Positions 23,460-34,547 of a DNA stretch of 64,000 nt are shown here, piece after piece (position 1 is the stretch's first letter; each line of letters opens with the position of its first letter). This DNA comes from Verticillium longisporum (lineage: Eukaryota > Ascomycota > Sordariomycetes > Glomerellales > Plectosphaerellaceae), in NCBI GenBank assembly GCA_019188255.1, contig JAETXT010000013.1, positions 1,240,001 through 1,304,000 of the forward strand, in the 5' to 3' direction. The notes under the pieces were generated by a model. The model had not been told where the DNA came from. It made no database searches and saw only the letters and a program-made list of their open reading frames with translations. Both the position numbers and the translations under genes were made by a program.

Positions 23460-24961
23460 CGTGTGATAAATTAATGACCAGCTGCCAATTCGCCATCTTC
23501 TTCGGAAGATTGATGAAGCAGGCTGATCCGAGTATATCTACGGTTCCTTTCTATTTGCTAAGCTATCCGTGGTGATCCTGTCCGCCAGTTCGCCCACTCT
23601 CGACAGTTTTGGCCTCAAGACTTCGCCGTCCTCTGCAACTCCTGATGACGTGGGTTTAGTTATTGATCAGCGATTAATACAGCACGACTTGACTATCATG
23701 GCTCGACCGCTGTGTCAAAACTTATTTACCTCCCGTAAGAAGCCTGTATTACGGAATTTATAGCACCAATACGCCTTTTCTTCACGCACTGATCATTGAA
23801 CACTGCTGTCTTGTCTACTGGGTTGTGTAAGAGAGTTGTTGAGCGAACCGCTCTATCTGCGCCGTGGGAGAGCACCATCCGATTCCCAGTCTAACACAAT
23901 GCTTGTGCGTGGAGACACGGGAAAGGGGGGGGCGTTCATGGATGAACATTCCTCGGCGAAGTGCATGTTACAACGCAACCGAGTTGTTAATGCACGAGAA
24001 GTCTGGTTAGTATTGGCAAGCATAACAAGGGGCTGTAGCTTCAACCAGTGAACCCTTAGTCTCCATGCCGAATTAAGTACCATGTGGTTTCGCTCGAAGG
24101 TCTTCTGTCAACAATCATGAATATATAGCACCTATTCGAGCTATTTCTTTCGGAAACCCAAAAAGATGGAAATCGGCATCATCTTTTATTGCTTCTCCAA
24201 ACCTCACTAGGGGTATCTCTCTTCTAAAAACATCCAGTCAGCCGTACTTGACTGGATCAATCATTTCTCCAGTGCCCTCAGGATAGTAATGCGAGTGCGG
24301 CCTAAGAAAGATTCCCTCGTTAGATTCCATTTTCAGACTGGCATACGCAGGCTTAAGGGCTTTTGCTTCCGTGTTTCTCGATGTTGATGGACGCTTGGCG
24401 ACTGCTGGCTGTTGCATCGGGCTTTGCTCGCAGCATCACGAAGACACCCATCCACTGATACAGTGATGAGGCCCAGATTGCGTCGTCTGATGGGCCAAAA
24501 TATTTTGGCTTTTTCAGATAGGGCTCAAATACAAAGACCCATGGTCAGTTTCAAGGGCGCTCAGCCAAATTGGGAGACGCCGTGTTGGTCCCCGGAGGAC
24601 AAACTGCGCCACAATTGACATACTCGGTGGCTGCATGTGGCGCGACATTAGCTGATTATGGACAGAAAAGTTTTCCCCGGCTAATCCCTTTATTCGAGAG
24701 TGGACAGCCTCACCATCATTGCCGCCACTGTATCGTCTCATTCATTGTCGTTCCTTATCAATGTAACTGTAATTATTTGTTAGCCAACGGTGGCTTCCCA
24801 TCTCCCTCATTTTGACCCGCCCACGCGTGGTTGGTAGCGCCCCGGGTGCACTAGCGACGGCGCAGTGCTGGACCGTCACCCCGGATTCGAGCTCCATTGC
24901 ATGAATGCACATGACATCTGAGCGGGCCTGACCTATCAACGAGTAAAAGGCCATCAGGGCC
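23460..24961. other. Gene-poor stretch
   Basis: Between two plus-strand genes. No supported gene or RNA. Confidence 0.5.
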
Positions 24962-26440
24962 ATGTCGCTTCGCTACCACGTCGGCGCTGCCACGGGCTCC
25001 CAGCTCCTTGACCCGTGGGCTCATGGGCTCAGCGCCATGAAAGATGTCTTTGCGAGCTGGTCGAGATTGGACATCACTCAGATCGGCTCCCTCATCGCCA
25101 TTGCCGGGACACTGCCGACGGCGTGGAGGTTCATCCACAGGATATGGTCCGAGGCAGCCGCCTGCGTCCGGCGCTTCTTCCTGGCCTCCGTCACGATCCC
25201 CGGCGGTGACCCTCTCAATGCGAGCGTCGTCAAATGGGTCCTCGAGAACCGTCCTCGGCACCACCGGTCTTTCACGGGACGGACCGACGTCGGACATGTC
25301 CACAGCGATAGGGGCGCGGCTCTGAAAAAGTCCCAGCAGTCTATCCTGTACTCGCCTCATTGGAACTCTCGCTGGATATGGTACGACGGAACCCTCATCA
25401 TGGTCGCGCGCCGAATCGACGACTTCAACGCCTCCCTCTCCGACCCGAGGAACGACGGCATGGGCGGCGAGGAACTCACCTTGAGCTGTTTCGGCTGGTC
25501 CGCGGAACCCCTCAAGGCGTTTATCGAAGGGTGCCGCGAGTATTCCGAAAAGCAGACGCAGTTCTTCGTCATCATCTACTCTCGCGACTGTTACGGCCTG
25601 GCCTGGCAGCCCAAGGCCAGAAGACCGATCCGGCATCTGGAGACGGTGCACTTCGACACCAATCTCAAGCAGGACCTCTTGGCCGACATACGGAACTACC
25701 TCAACCCCAAGACGAAGAGGCGGTACCAGAGCCGCAGCATGCCGTATCGGAGGGGCTATCTTTTCTACGGGCCGCCGGGGACCGGCAAGTCGTCCCTGTC
25801 GGTGGCCCTCGCCGGCGAGTTCGGCCTCGATCTCTACGAGGTCAAGATCCCCAGCGTTGCGACGGATGCGGATCTCGAGCAAATGTTCCAAGAGGTGCCA
25901 CCACGGTGCGTCGTTTTGCTAGAGGACATCGATGCCGTCTGGGTCGACCGCTCGAACCCACGGCCCAGCAGCCAGGACGGCAACATGACGCCCAACTGCA
26001 CGCTGTCCGGTCTCCTCAACGTCCTGGACGGCGTCGGCTCGCAGGAGGGCCGCATCGTCATCATGACGACCAACAGGCCCGAGCAGCTTGACAGCGCGCT
26101 CGTGCGGCCGGGGCGTGTGGACATGAAGGTGCTGCTCGGCAACATCAGCCAACGGTCGGCCGAGGAGATGTTTGTCCGCATGTTCTCGCCCGAGCTCGGC
26201 TGCACAACACCCCTGGAGATGGACGAGGTCAAGCGTCTCGCCGCTCGTTTCGCTGCCGAGGTGCCGGAGGACTTGTTGACGCCTTCCCAGCTGCAGGGCT
26301 TCTTCCAGCTTCACCTGGAGAGCCCGCATGACGCTGCGAGTAGTATCAAGTCGTGGGTCGAGACGGAGCTCGAGAGGATGCCGGAGAAGAGCTTTGAGCT
26401 CGTCAGCGGCCGCAAGAGCCCTTCAAGCACACTGAGGTAG
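24962..26440 (+). CDS. BCS1-like AAA ATPase
   Basis: A single-exon protein of 492 residues. The N-terminal third is BCS1-like with a hydrophobic segment (ITQIGSLIAIAGTLPTAW, about 39-56). The BCS1-specific domain includes LSCFGWSAEPLKAFIEGC. The AAA module follows: Walker A GPPGTGKSS at 270-278, Walker B CVVLLEDIDAVW, and sensor/arginine-finger region MTTNRPEQLDSALVRPGRVDMK. Yeast Bcs1 inserts the Rieske protein into complex III, but filamentous fungi carry many divergent BCS1 paralogues of unknown role, and this one looks like such a paralogue. A classical mitochondrial presequence is not obvious. Confidence 0.88.
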   Translation: MSLRYHVGAATGSQLLDPWAHGLSAMKDVFASWSRLDITQIGSLIAIAGTLPTAWRFIHRIWSEAAACVRRFFLASVTIPGGDPLNASVVKWVLENRPRHHRSFTGRTDVGHVHSDRGAALKKSQQSILYSPHWNSRWIWYDGTLIMVARRIDDFNASLSDPRNDGMGGEELTLSCFGWSAEPLKAFIEGCREYSEKQTQFFVIIYSRDCYGLAWQPKARRPIRHLETVHFDTNLKQDLLADIRNYLNPKTKRRYQSRSMPYRRGYLFYGPPGTGKSSLSVALAGEFGLDLYEVKIPSVATDADLEQMFQEVPPRCVVLLEDIDAVWVDRSNPRPSSQDGNMTPNCTLSGLLNVLDGVGSQEGRIVIMTTNRPEQLDSALVRPGRVDMKVLLGNISQRSAEEMFVRMFSPELGCTTPLEMDEVKRLAARFAAEVPEDLLTPSQLQGFFQLHLESPHDAASSIKSWVETELERMPEKSFELVSGRKSPSSTLR

Positions 26441-27064
26441 AGCGAACTGGATACAGTGTACAACATATGTGTAGACGATTTTGTATTTTGCATGATAGAT
26501 GGAATTTCGGGTGGCTTTGTGGTTCCTTGATTTTTTTTTTTTTTTGTTTACTAGAGATGGGCTTTGGCACCTAATCAGCGTGTTTTCATTGCAACCTTGA
26601 CCTGTTCATGCTCGATCGATGTATGAGCTTCCGAGCCTTCCATGACGGAAACATTGTAGCACAGCTTTCGGTGATCTGCACGGTTAGGGTCTTTACCGGC
26701 CGGCCTCAAGCCTTCACTAGGGATCTAGTGGACGTTGGAATCAACCAACGCCGTTGCCTGAAACAGAGATCAAGGCTGATGCTCACGAAAGAAAGTTTGC
26801 CCACTACACACAATGACGAGCTAAAGAAGCTATAGTGGGGTCCAGCACCCTGCGTGCGGGGAAGGCTGGAGGCGGGTCGCACCTGGGGTAGCGACCCCCA
26901 TCCTGGCCCCTGCCAGTTGCTCACTGCTTGAGGTCATGAACATCTGCTCGTTGGACTCGTCCTTGGACTTCTTCTCGTTTCCTCTCTTCTGCCTCATAAC
27001 ATGACCCCTCTGATGCCGAAGACCTTTCAATCTGACGACTTCTCGATCTGAAGAAACAAACGCC
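26441..27064. other. Intergenic
   Basis: Contains a T15 run at about 26530-26545 just downstream of the BCS1-like gene, and the leader of the Zn2Cys6 gene. No gene was seen. Confidence 0.5.
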
Positions 27065-29370
27065 ATGACGAAACGCCCTTGGGCCGAGACCGAGGGTACA
27101 GAGTGGCAACCACAATCGCAGGGTCCAACCCAGCATCAGCGCTTCTCCTCTTCAGGCTCTCCACAGTTGATGGCCCAAGGTGTAGCACCTGCGACTCACT
27201 GCCAACCACCATCCAAAGCAAACCCACAGCGCAGCAGCCCGGCGACAAGTCCGACTACCCAGATGACACTTGGTCTGAACAATGGCGCTGGTGTCTCTGA
27301 CCATTCGATTCCTCAAATCTCACGCAAGATCAAGGCGTGCGGCGCATGTCGAAGACACAAGGTGAAGAACCTCCTGGCTGTTTACTGGAGGAACGCAACT
27401 GACCCGGCTCAAGATCAAATGTCTGATGGACGACAGCGGGCCACCGTGCCGCCGCTGCGCAGAGCGAAACCTTGGATGTGTTCTCGGCAAGAACCTGCAG
27501 AGCATCATTGACGAAAAGTCGCAGTACACCGACGCTGTGCTCCACGACCTGGATGCCCTCCATGCTACTCTGCGCGACGTCACGCAGAAGCTTGGCCTTT
27601 CGGAGCCACAACCCCTCGAAACGAGTGGGATGCGTGATGCCGCCGGAAGTTCACCGGTCGCCACAGAGCGTCAACCCCGAGCTACGAATGGCACCACCAC
27701 CACCACCACCAACAACAACGGCAGCACGAAGAACAACCGCCCCGCTACATCCCACAATCATGTCGGCCCCTCGTGTGACAACTCACCCAAGATCTCGCCC
27801 GAAGACGAATCCCACCTCCCCAACGTGCCGATCCACTCCCTGTACGCCCTTACAAAGCTGCGGGCTTTGCGACCTGATAGCCCTGACGAGCACCGAAGCC
27901 GACTTGCCGACGACTTCATCGCTCGAGGTGCCATGTCCCTGACCGCAGCAGAACGTCTTTTCTGTCTGTACCGAGATGAATTGGACTTTTACATGTACCG
28001 TGTGGGATGCCGCTATCAGACTCTCGATGAGCTACGCCGAAAGAGTTCCGTTCTGACAGCCGCGACCCTGACAGTCGCAGCGCTCCACGAACCTGCGGCG
28101 GAAGCCCTGTATGGAGTGTGCAGCGCAGAGTTCCGTCGCCTCATGGAGAAATCCATGTTTGACCGACGAGTTGACCGGGATTACATCCGTGCCATGGCTG
28201 TTGCCGCCTACTGGCTCAGCGACATGTCGTGGATGATCTCGGGGTATGCTATCCGACGAGCGTCCGAGTGCAACCTTCACAACTGTCACAGCCAAGCTAT
28301 CGAGAAGCAAAGCCAAGAGGCCGCTGATGGTGCGAGGCTCTGGTATATTCTCAACATTTGCGACCAGCACCTTGCCACTCTGTACGGTCGACCAGCGATT
28401 GTGCACGAAGACTCGTCAATGCAGGGCTGGGAGAGCTTCTTAGAATCTCCCGTCTCCAATGCCGAAGACAAGCGCCTTGCGAGCCAAGTTGCGCTACTCG
28501 GGATTCTCGGAAGCATACGGGAGCTTTTCGGCCCTGACAAAGGCCAACCTATACCCAGGGCATATCTCCATCAGATCGCCCACTTCAACAAGCAGCTGGA
28601 CCACTGGATAGGCCACTGGTCAGGTGTCCTACGCGGTACGTATCGGCCTGATCCTCAGACGATCATATGTCGCTAACACCGCAGACCAATATTCAGGCCT
28701 CGGGCGGTTTCCTAGCAAGGGTGCTCTTTTGCATTTTCACTTTGCCAAGTTGCATTTGTACTCTCACATCTTCCGTGGCTCTTCGGGCGAAAACCCCATT
28801 CCGCATTATTTTCTGGATGGCACCGCGACAGCCATTGCTGCCGCCACATCCACGATCGAATTCATCCTCACCGATCCCGACGTATCAGCAAGCGTGGTGG
28901 GCATACCCTCTTACCTCCACTGCATGACGGCCTTTGCTTGCATGTTCTTGATCAAGGTCTCTGTCAAACACGGCGGCGATCTGATCGAGCCCCAGCGCGT
29001 CTGGGACCTGACAACACGACTCGTTCGCCACTTTCGTTCACTGCCGACAGGGCGCTGGCACCTGGCGAACCTCATGGCGCCGGGGCTCGAGAAGATGGCC
29101 GCAACGCTGAAGCCACACATCCAAGGCCAGGCAATGATGCAAGATAGCATGGCTGGGTGCGAAATGACCAGCGGGGTGCTGGACGCGAGCGGTCAGCCCA
29201 TGATGCCAGTCGCCGACCCTTCTTTGATGGGCATGGAAGGTGACATTTTGTTTGATTTTGATATGAGTTTTGGACTATCGCCAGTGTTCCGCTTTGATGC
29301 GGCCACAATGGGGATTGAGGGCTTGCAGGAGTTTGCGAACGTCGAGTATTCCACACAACCTCAAGCCTGA
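27065..29370 (+). CDS. Zn2Cys6 transcription factor, PrtT-like (three exons)
   Basis: A nuclear zinc-cluster regulator of about 734 residues, similar in layout to PrtT, the activator of extracellular proteases in Aspergillus. The cluster KACGACRRHK is joined by intron 1 (27362-27413) to IKCLMDDSGPPCRRCAERNLGC. A coiled-coil-like linker follows (IIDEKSQYTDAVLHDLDALHATL). The fungal transcription-factor homology domain carries VPIHSLYALTKLRALR, LTAAERLFCLYRDELDFYM, MAVAAYWLSDMSWMISG and ARLWYILNICDQHLATLYG. Intron 2 is 28636-28684, restoring LRDQYSGLGRF. The intron inside the zinc cluster sits at the same place as in the short Zn2Cys6 gene at 11.2-11.9 kb. A Thr/Asn-rich stretch (about 27689-27722) comes from a CAC/AAC microsatellite. 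Confidence 0.87.
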
Positions 29371-29493
29371 GATATGGTAATAGGACAAGCGCATATGGTT
29401 ATGATATTCGGAGACAATATTGAAGACACGGATATGATTCTCACCGTGTTTTGTTCGATACGTGTCCGCACATGGAGCATGTTGTCTCTCGCT

Positions 29494-30622
29494 TCACATG
29501 CCCTGGATCGCCCTCGGTCGGTACTCGCTTTCCAGATACTCAACCTCTTCGTCAGTCAACTTCAGCTTCAAAGCCTCACCAGCCTCCATCACCCTCTTGG
29601 CAGAACTCAGACCCAGAATCGGCCAACAGTCTTGCCTCAGCACCCACGCCGTCGCCACAACAGCCATGCTAACGCCCCTCTTCTTCGCAACCTCCTCCAC
29701 CCTCCCGACAATGTCCAAATTTGCATCCGCAAACCACAGATCTTTCTTCTTGTCCATCTTGCTCCGCACCGACTCCTCGCCCAGCGGCTTCGCCAGCAGG
29801 CCCCTGGCAATGGGACTCCACGGAATGACGCCGACACCGCTCGCGCGGCAAAAGGGCAGCATCTCGCGTTCATCCTCGCGATAGAGGAGATTGTAGAAGG
29901 GCTGCATCGAGATGAACTCCGTCCAGCCGTGTGCGCGCGCGACGTACTGCAGCCGGGCAAACTCCCAGGTGTACATGGACGAGGCGCCTAGGTAGCGGAC
30001 CTTGCCAGACTGGACCACGTCGTGCAGTGCGCGCATGATTTCTTCGGGGGGCGTCTCACGGTCGAGGCGGTGGATCTGGAGAACGTCTGGGTGTGTTAGT
30101 CTTTTTCTACCTTGTGCGCGGCTCGGCAAGGAGGGCGAGGGGACGCACCAATGTAGTCTGTGCCCAGCCGCTCGAGGCACCTGTCGACGGCGTGGAAGAT
30201 GTGCTTGCGACTGAGACCCATGAGATTGACCAATGGCCCGTCGTTGACGCTCGGCGGTCTCGAGTCGTCGTCCATGACGGGGTTGAAGATCTTGGACAGT
30301 ATGACGACCTTTTGCCGCGGAATGTTGAATCTCTTGAGCGCCTTGCCGATGATCACCTCCGACTGGCCGTTCGAGTACGTGTCGGCCGTGTCCCAGGTGT
30401 TGATGCCCGCGTCGTAGGCGGCCTTGAGGAGCTCGAGCCCGTCTTCCTCGCCCAGGGTCCAGGGGGAGGATTCCCATGTGGGGGAGCCGAAGGTCATGCA
30501 GCCGAGGATGATCTTTGAGACTTTGAGGCCGCTTGTGCCGAGTCTGTCTTTTTTGGTCAGACGGGATAGAATAAATGCGGCGGCGGCTTCACTTGCCTGA
30601 CGTATTCCATATTCGCGGACAT
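29494..30622 (-). CDS. Aldo-keto reductase (three exons, GC-AG first intron)
   Basis: A cytosolic NADP-dependent aldo/keto reductase of the YakC/AKR9-like group. ATG 30622 (MSANMEYVR) is joined to LGTSGLKVSKI through an intron at 30596-30544 whose donor is GCAAGT, a textbook GC-AG intron. Intron 2 (30148-30087, GTGCGT...CAG) joins GTDYI to DVLQIHRLDRETPPEEI. Catalytic features are DTADTYSNGQSE with the Asp and Tyr, SKIF with the Lys, and QIHRLD with the His. The cofactor region includes WSPIARGLL and the C-terminal GLSSAKRVMEA. It is transcribed divergently from the epimerase gene at 31126. Confidence 0.9.
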
Positions 30623-31125
30623 GGCGTCTGGATGCGATTGGGCTTGGTAGACTGGGTGAAGCAGTCTTCGCGACGCCCTCTCCTTGTCGTGATTTGCGCG
30701 GGGTCTTCTTCACCCCAACGAAGGACCCCCACTCCCGCTCACTGTGAAGAACGATGACGACAAGGGGAACAGTCTTCCAGTGGTGGCAGATCTGCAATTG
30801 TCCGCCGAATGCTGTCTATCGGCTTTCTTTCCGAAGCCCGTGGTTGGGGGCCGGCATTGTGGCCGATGTACTCCGAATGAGGGTTTTGCGACATGATGGA
30901 GGGTCAGCTTTGGAGAAGTGCCCCCGGGGACCTTGACGCGCCGGCTGCCGTTGAAGTTTGGCCGAGGGAGGAGGGGTTCATGGCCGATATTCGCGATGGT
31001 TGATGCACTTTCTGAGAGGTTCATCACACCGAAGCCGCTTGGATTTCATCTGAATATTCATCATTGTCGAAATAATCACCAGTGCCATCTCTCCAGCGCT
31101 CCCCGTACATGCGAATATCCGCACC
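30623..31125. promoter_or_regulatory. Shared divergent promoter region
   Basis: A 503-base gap between the aldo-keto reductase (minus) and the epimerase (plus). A bidirectional control region is inferred from the arrangement; I recognise no specific operator. Confidence 0.4.
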
Positions 31126-32082
31126 ATGGCCGACATCCTCATCACCGGCGCCGCCGGCTTCATCGGCCAGGACCTCGTATCTGCCCTCCTGGCCGCAGAC
31201 CCGTCTACGCGCCTCACCCTCACAGACGTGGTCGAGCCTCCCGTTCCCGCTGGCGCGGCTTCCCACAGCGATCGCATAACCTCTCTCAAGGCCGACCTCA
31301 CATCTCCCGCGGCCGTAACCTCGCTTCTCTCCCGCCCCTTCACCGCAGTCTACCTCCTCCACGGCCTCATGTCCGGCGGCGCCGAAGCAAACCTCGACCT
31401 CGGCCTCAAAGTCAACGTCGACTCTGTCCGCACCGTCCTCGACCACCTCCGCACCGAGTACCCCGGCACAGTCGTCGTCTTTACGAGCTCCTGCGCCGTC
31501 TACGGACCCGCGAATCCCGTCCGCGAATCCGAAACCCTGCCGCAGCCCCGAAGCTCGTATGGAGCCGAGAAGCTCATCATCGAGCTGCTGCTCAACGACT
31601 ACTCGCGACGCGGGCTGCTGGACGGGCGCATCGTCAGACTGCCGACCGTCATCGTGAGGCCCGGGGCCCCCTCGGCCGCGGCGTCGAGCTTTGCCTCGGG
31701 CATCGTGCGGGAGTCGCTGAACGGGAAGAGGAACGTGTTGCCCGTTGCGCGGGATTTGGAGCTGTGGGTGTGCAGTCCCAAGACTGTGGTTACGAATCTG
31801 GTCAAGGTCAAGGACGTACCGAGGGAGGCGTTTGGGGAGTCGAGGATTGTTAACTTGCCGGGCATTACCGTGACGGTGGATCAGATTCTGGACGCACTGG
31901 AGTCGGTGGGCGGCAAGGAGGCTGTGAGTCTCGTGGAGGAGAAGAGGGATCCTGCCATTGAGAGGATTGTCAACTCGTGGCCTTCGCGGTTTGATGTTAG
32001 TCGAGCTTATGGTCTGGGCTTGGAGGCTGATGGGGATGTGCTCGATGCTGTCAAGGCGTTTGCTGCGACGTTGGAGGCATAG
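31126..32082 (+). CDS. NAD-dependent epimerase/dehydrogenase, D-erythronate dehydrogenase (DenD)-like
   Basis: A single-exon extended SDR of 318 residues. The nucleotide motif is LITGAAGFIGQDLV, and the catalytic Ser and YxxxK lie in VVFTSSCAVYG and RSSYGAEKLIIE. Segments LHGLMSGGAEANLDLG, NDYSRRGLLDGRIVRLPTVIVRPG and AAASSFASGI are characteristic of the DenD subgroup, which oxidises D-erythronate in bacterial four-carbon acid-sugar catabolism. In fungi the substrate is unproven. The neighbouring reductase, FMN dehydrogenase and aldolase genes suggest acid-sugar metabolism. Confidence 0.88.
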   Translation: MADILITGAAGFIGQDLVSALLAADPSTRLTLTDVVEPPVPAGAASHSDRITSLKADLTSPAAVTSLLSRPFTAVYLLHGLMSGGAEANLDLGLKVNVDSVRTVLDHLRTEYPGTVVVFTSSCAVYGPANPVRESETLPQPRSSYGAEKLIIELLLNDYSRRGLLDGRIVRLPTVIVRPGAPSAAASSFASGIVRESLNGKRNVLPVARDLELWVCSPKTVVTNLVKVKDVPREAFGESRIVNLPGITVTVDQILDALESVGGKEAVSLVEEKRDPAIERIVNSWPSRFDVSRAYGLGLEADGDVLDAVKAFAATLEA

Positions 32083-32339
32083 AGTTCATGTGCTGGGCTG
32101 CGTGGAAGCGCAGTGGTACTATAAATCAGGAAGGCTTTGGTGGGAAAATGTGTGAGAATCGCTCCAACGTTCGACAAATGCTTCATGTTTGCTTACCGTC
32201 GGTAAGACATTCTCTTGCTGGAAGTATGATTAAGTAACTACGGACGCCACGGTCGAAGAGCCTGGTGGTGACGAACTTCCCGATTACGTCTCGAGGAATA
32301 TCCTGGATAGGTATCATGGGATCTTAAATTTCGCGAACT

Positions 32340-34056
32340 CTATATCTTTGCTACCACTGCTCTTCTGTACTTTCGTCCTGGCTCGCTCTGCTCTACGGAT
32401 GCCACAAGATGATCAATGTCACGCGTATTGACCAAAGCCGGGGTCGCTTCATCCAGACTTGTAATTCCACAAAGTCTCATTGATGTTTCCAATTCGTCTT
32501 TGAGTACTGGAAAGGGTAAGTAAGTAATTCGAGATGTTAGTCGCACGTCACACTTACTTTGAACTAGATGTTCTACGCCTTCTTGGCCATATACCAACGA
32601 ATACAGTGTGGGCCGGCCGATGCCCACCGCCGTCGCTCCCAGCGCGATAGCTTTTAGTATGTCTGACCCTCGCTCGAAACCGCCATCAACGTAGACCTCA
32701 AGCTTTTCAAAAACCTCTGGGCACTGTTTTCGCAGCTCCATCAAGACCAGGATGCTTGCTTGAGATCTGTGAATGGTTCATTAGCTCTGACCCAGGCGTG
32801 AAGTGGCGACAACGTACCCATCGAGAGATCGACCACCGTGGTTGCTCAGCAGAATTGCATCTACGCCATAATCCACAGCCATCTTGGCATCGTCTGCGGT
32901 CTGCACACCCTTGAGGACAATGGGCACACCACTCGCCTCTCGTATCCATGACAGGTCATTCCATGTCAGAGACTTGTCGATGTATTGCGCCATCAGACGC
33001 CCCAATCCACTTCCCTTCTTGTCCTTGCTGCTCTTGCCGCCACTGATGGCGGATCGTACCGTCACAGCCTGCGCGGCCCGTTCGTCTGCTTCACGTTTGC
33101 CTGGAACGGGTGCGTCGACCGTTACGAATATGGCCTTGATACCTAGGGAGCGTGCCGATTTGAGGATTTCGATCGTTTTCTGTCGTTCGGAGTTGATATA
33201 CAACTGAAAAAAGAAGGGCTGTGTTGCTGGTGCGGCTGTCATGATGGAGCGCAGTGTATAGGAAGCGTTGCTTGAGATCTAAGGATGCGAGACATGACTT
33301 AGCATTGACAGCCCTAATTTCAGGGCAGCAAGACGTACACTTTGGATGATACCTTCGTTGGCAGATGCACGGCTCAGAGCTAGCTCGCCGTCAGGATGAA
33401 CCAGACGTGCCATCGCAGCAGGGGCGATGAAGAACGGGGCTGTACTCGGGAAACCGAGAATACTGGTTTTCATGTTGACGCTGGTGACATTTCGAAGTAT
33501 CCTTGGACGTATCATGATCCGTCGAACAAGTTCTTTGTTCTTACCGTGCGTAATGAGGTCTGTGGCTGCGGAAGAGTAAAAGGCCCACGTCTTCGGTGTC
33601 AGTGCCTTGGACGCCACAACCTCAAAGTCGGCTGCGCTGAGCACAGATTCAAGAGGAGGAACTTCATTTGTCGGGGCTGTCGTCGTGTCACGCTCGGCGG
33701 CGCACTGAGCGGCGCTGGCGGAGACATCGGAACTGGGCTCCTCAAGGAATCCCTTAAATTTCTCCTTTGGCAGCTCCTCAATGATATCGGGTGCGTGGAC
33801 TTGGTCGAAGGATTTTGTTGCATTAGACCCAGCACACCTGAGAAGGACTGCTAGTGTTAACACGGTCAAAGCTGACAGAAAGACTGTTCTTACCCGATGG
33901 TCCTCCCGGATGCTCGCCAATAAAGCCCGTAATATCCCATACCTTGTTGTGGACTGCGATCCAACAGTCGCTCGAAGAATTGTGCTTATTGAGAATGTCG
34001 AGTGTGATGATTGGCTTTTTGCTTGGAATGCCTTCTGGTGTCATACTCGAAGCCAT
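32340..34056 (-). CDS. Flavocytochrome b2-like FMN-dependent 2-hydroxy-acid dehydrogenase (five exons)
   Basis: Oxidises a 2-hydroxy acid (L-lactate or a relative) using FMN and heme. ATG 34056 starts a cytochrome b5 domain with the first heme His in GEHPGGPS; the second is in the SFDQVHAPD segment. The FMN domain follows: MKTSILGFPSTAPFFIAPAAMA, QLYINSERQKT, VTVDAPVPGKRE, VPIVLKGVQ with the active Lys, and LSNHGGRSLDG with the catalytic His and Arg. Introns are 33893-33851 (43 nt), 33338-33279, 32817-32767 and 32557-32507. The last is 51 nt with no stop in frame, so it can be mistaken for coding; removing it gives HLVQ joined to ILKDELETSMRL. There is no obvious mitochondrial presequence, so a cytosolic enzyme is possible. 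It is divergent from the aldolase gene. Confidence 0.88.
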
Positions 34057-34547
34057 AAGATAGTCGGTTGACTACGGCAAGCACTCGTTGCAGCAAAGAA
34101 TCGGAGGTGTAGTGGTGTGGAAGCATCGAGTTGCTCTCGGGTTTTTTACCAGTTGATCAAGGGACATATAGACGCTGCAAAACGAGGCTCCATAATAGAA
34201 ATGCTACAGGCTGGATTTCGATGTCTTAATTGCGTTTGTCAGTGTTCAGTTGCCTGAATGATGGGCGCTCGGAACCCCGGAGATGGCCCCGAACGCACAA
34301 CTTGCTCTCCACAGAAGCGGAATCCCCAACCGGCATTGTCACCGATGACAAGGAGCAGCCCATATCTTACCAACAGACCGACGGCTTCCCTTGTGAGCCT
34401 CTTGCATCGGACTGTCTTTCACTCCATATAGCCATACTTCCACTGGAAAACTCAGCCCAACAAAGTATCACTAACCTGCGCGCCGAAAGGAGCCCTTCAA
34501 GGACAACGCTCTGTCACTCCAATGCTCCCTTGCGACTCCAGCACACA
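34057..34547. promoter_or_regulatory. Shared divergent promoter region
   Basis: A 491-base gap between the FMN dehydrogenase (minus) and the aldolase (plus). The aldolase frame stays open upstream of its ATG, but without another ATG. Bidirectional regulation is inferred. Confidence 0.4.

Noticed and set aside
24851..25891. 346-codon minus-strand open frame
   Set aside because: Antisense of the BCS1-like gene.
34230..34547. Upstream extension of the aldolase frame
   Set aside because: No ATG, unrelated composition, and the family N-terminus begins right after ATG 34548.
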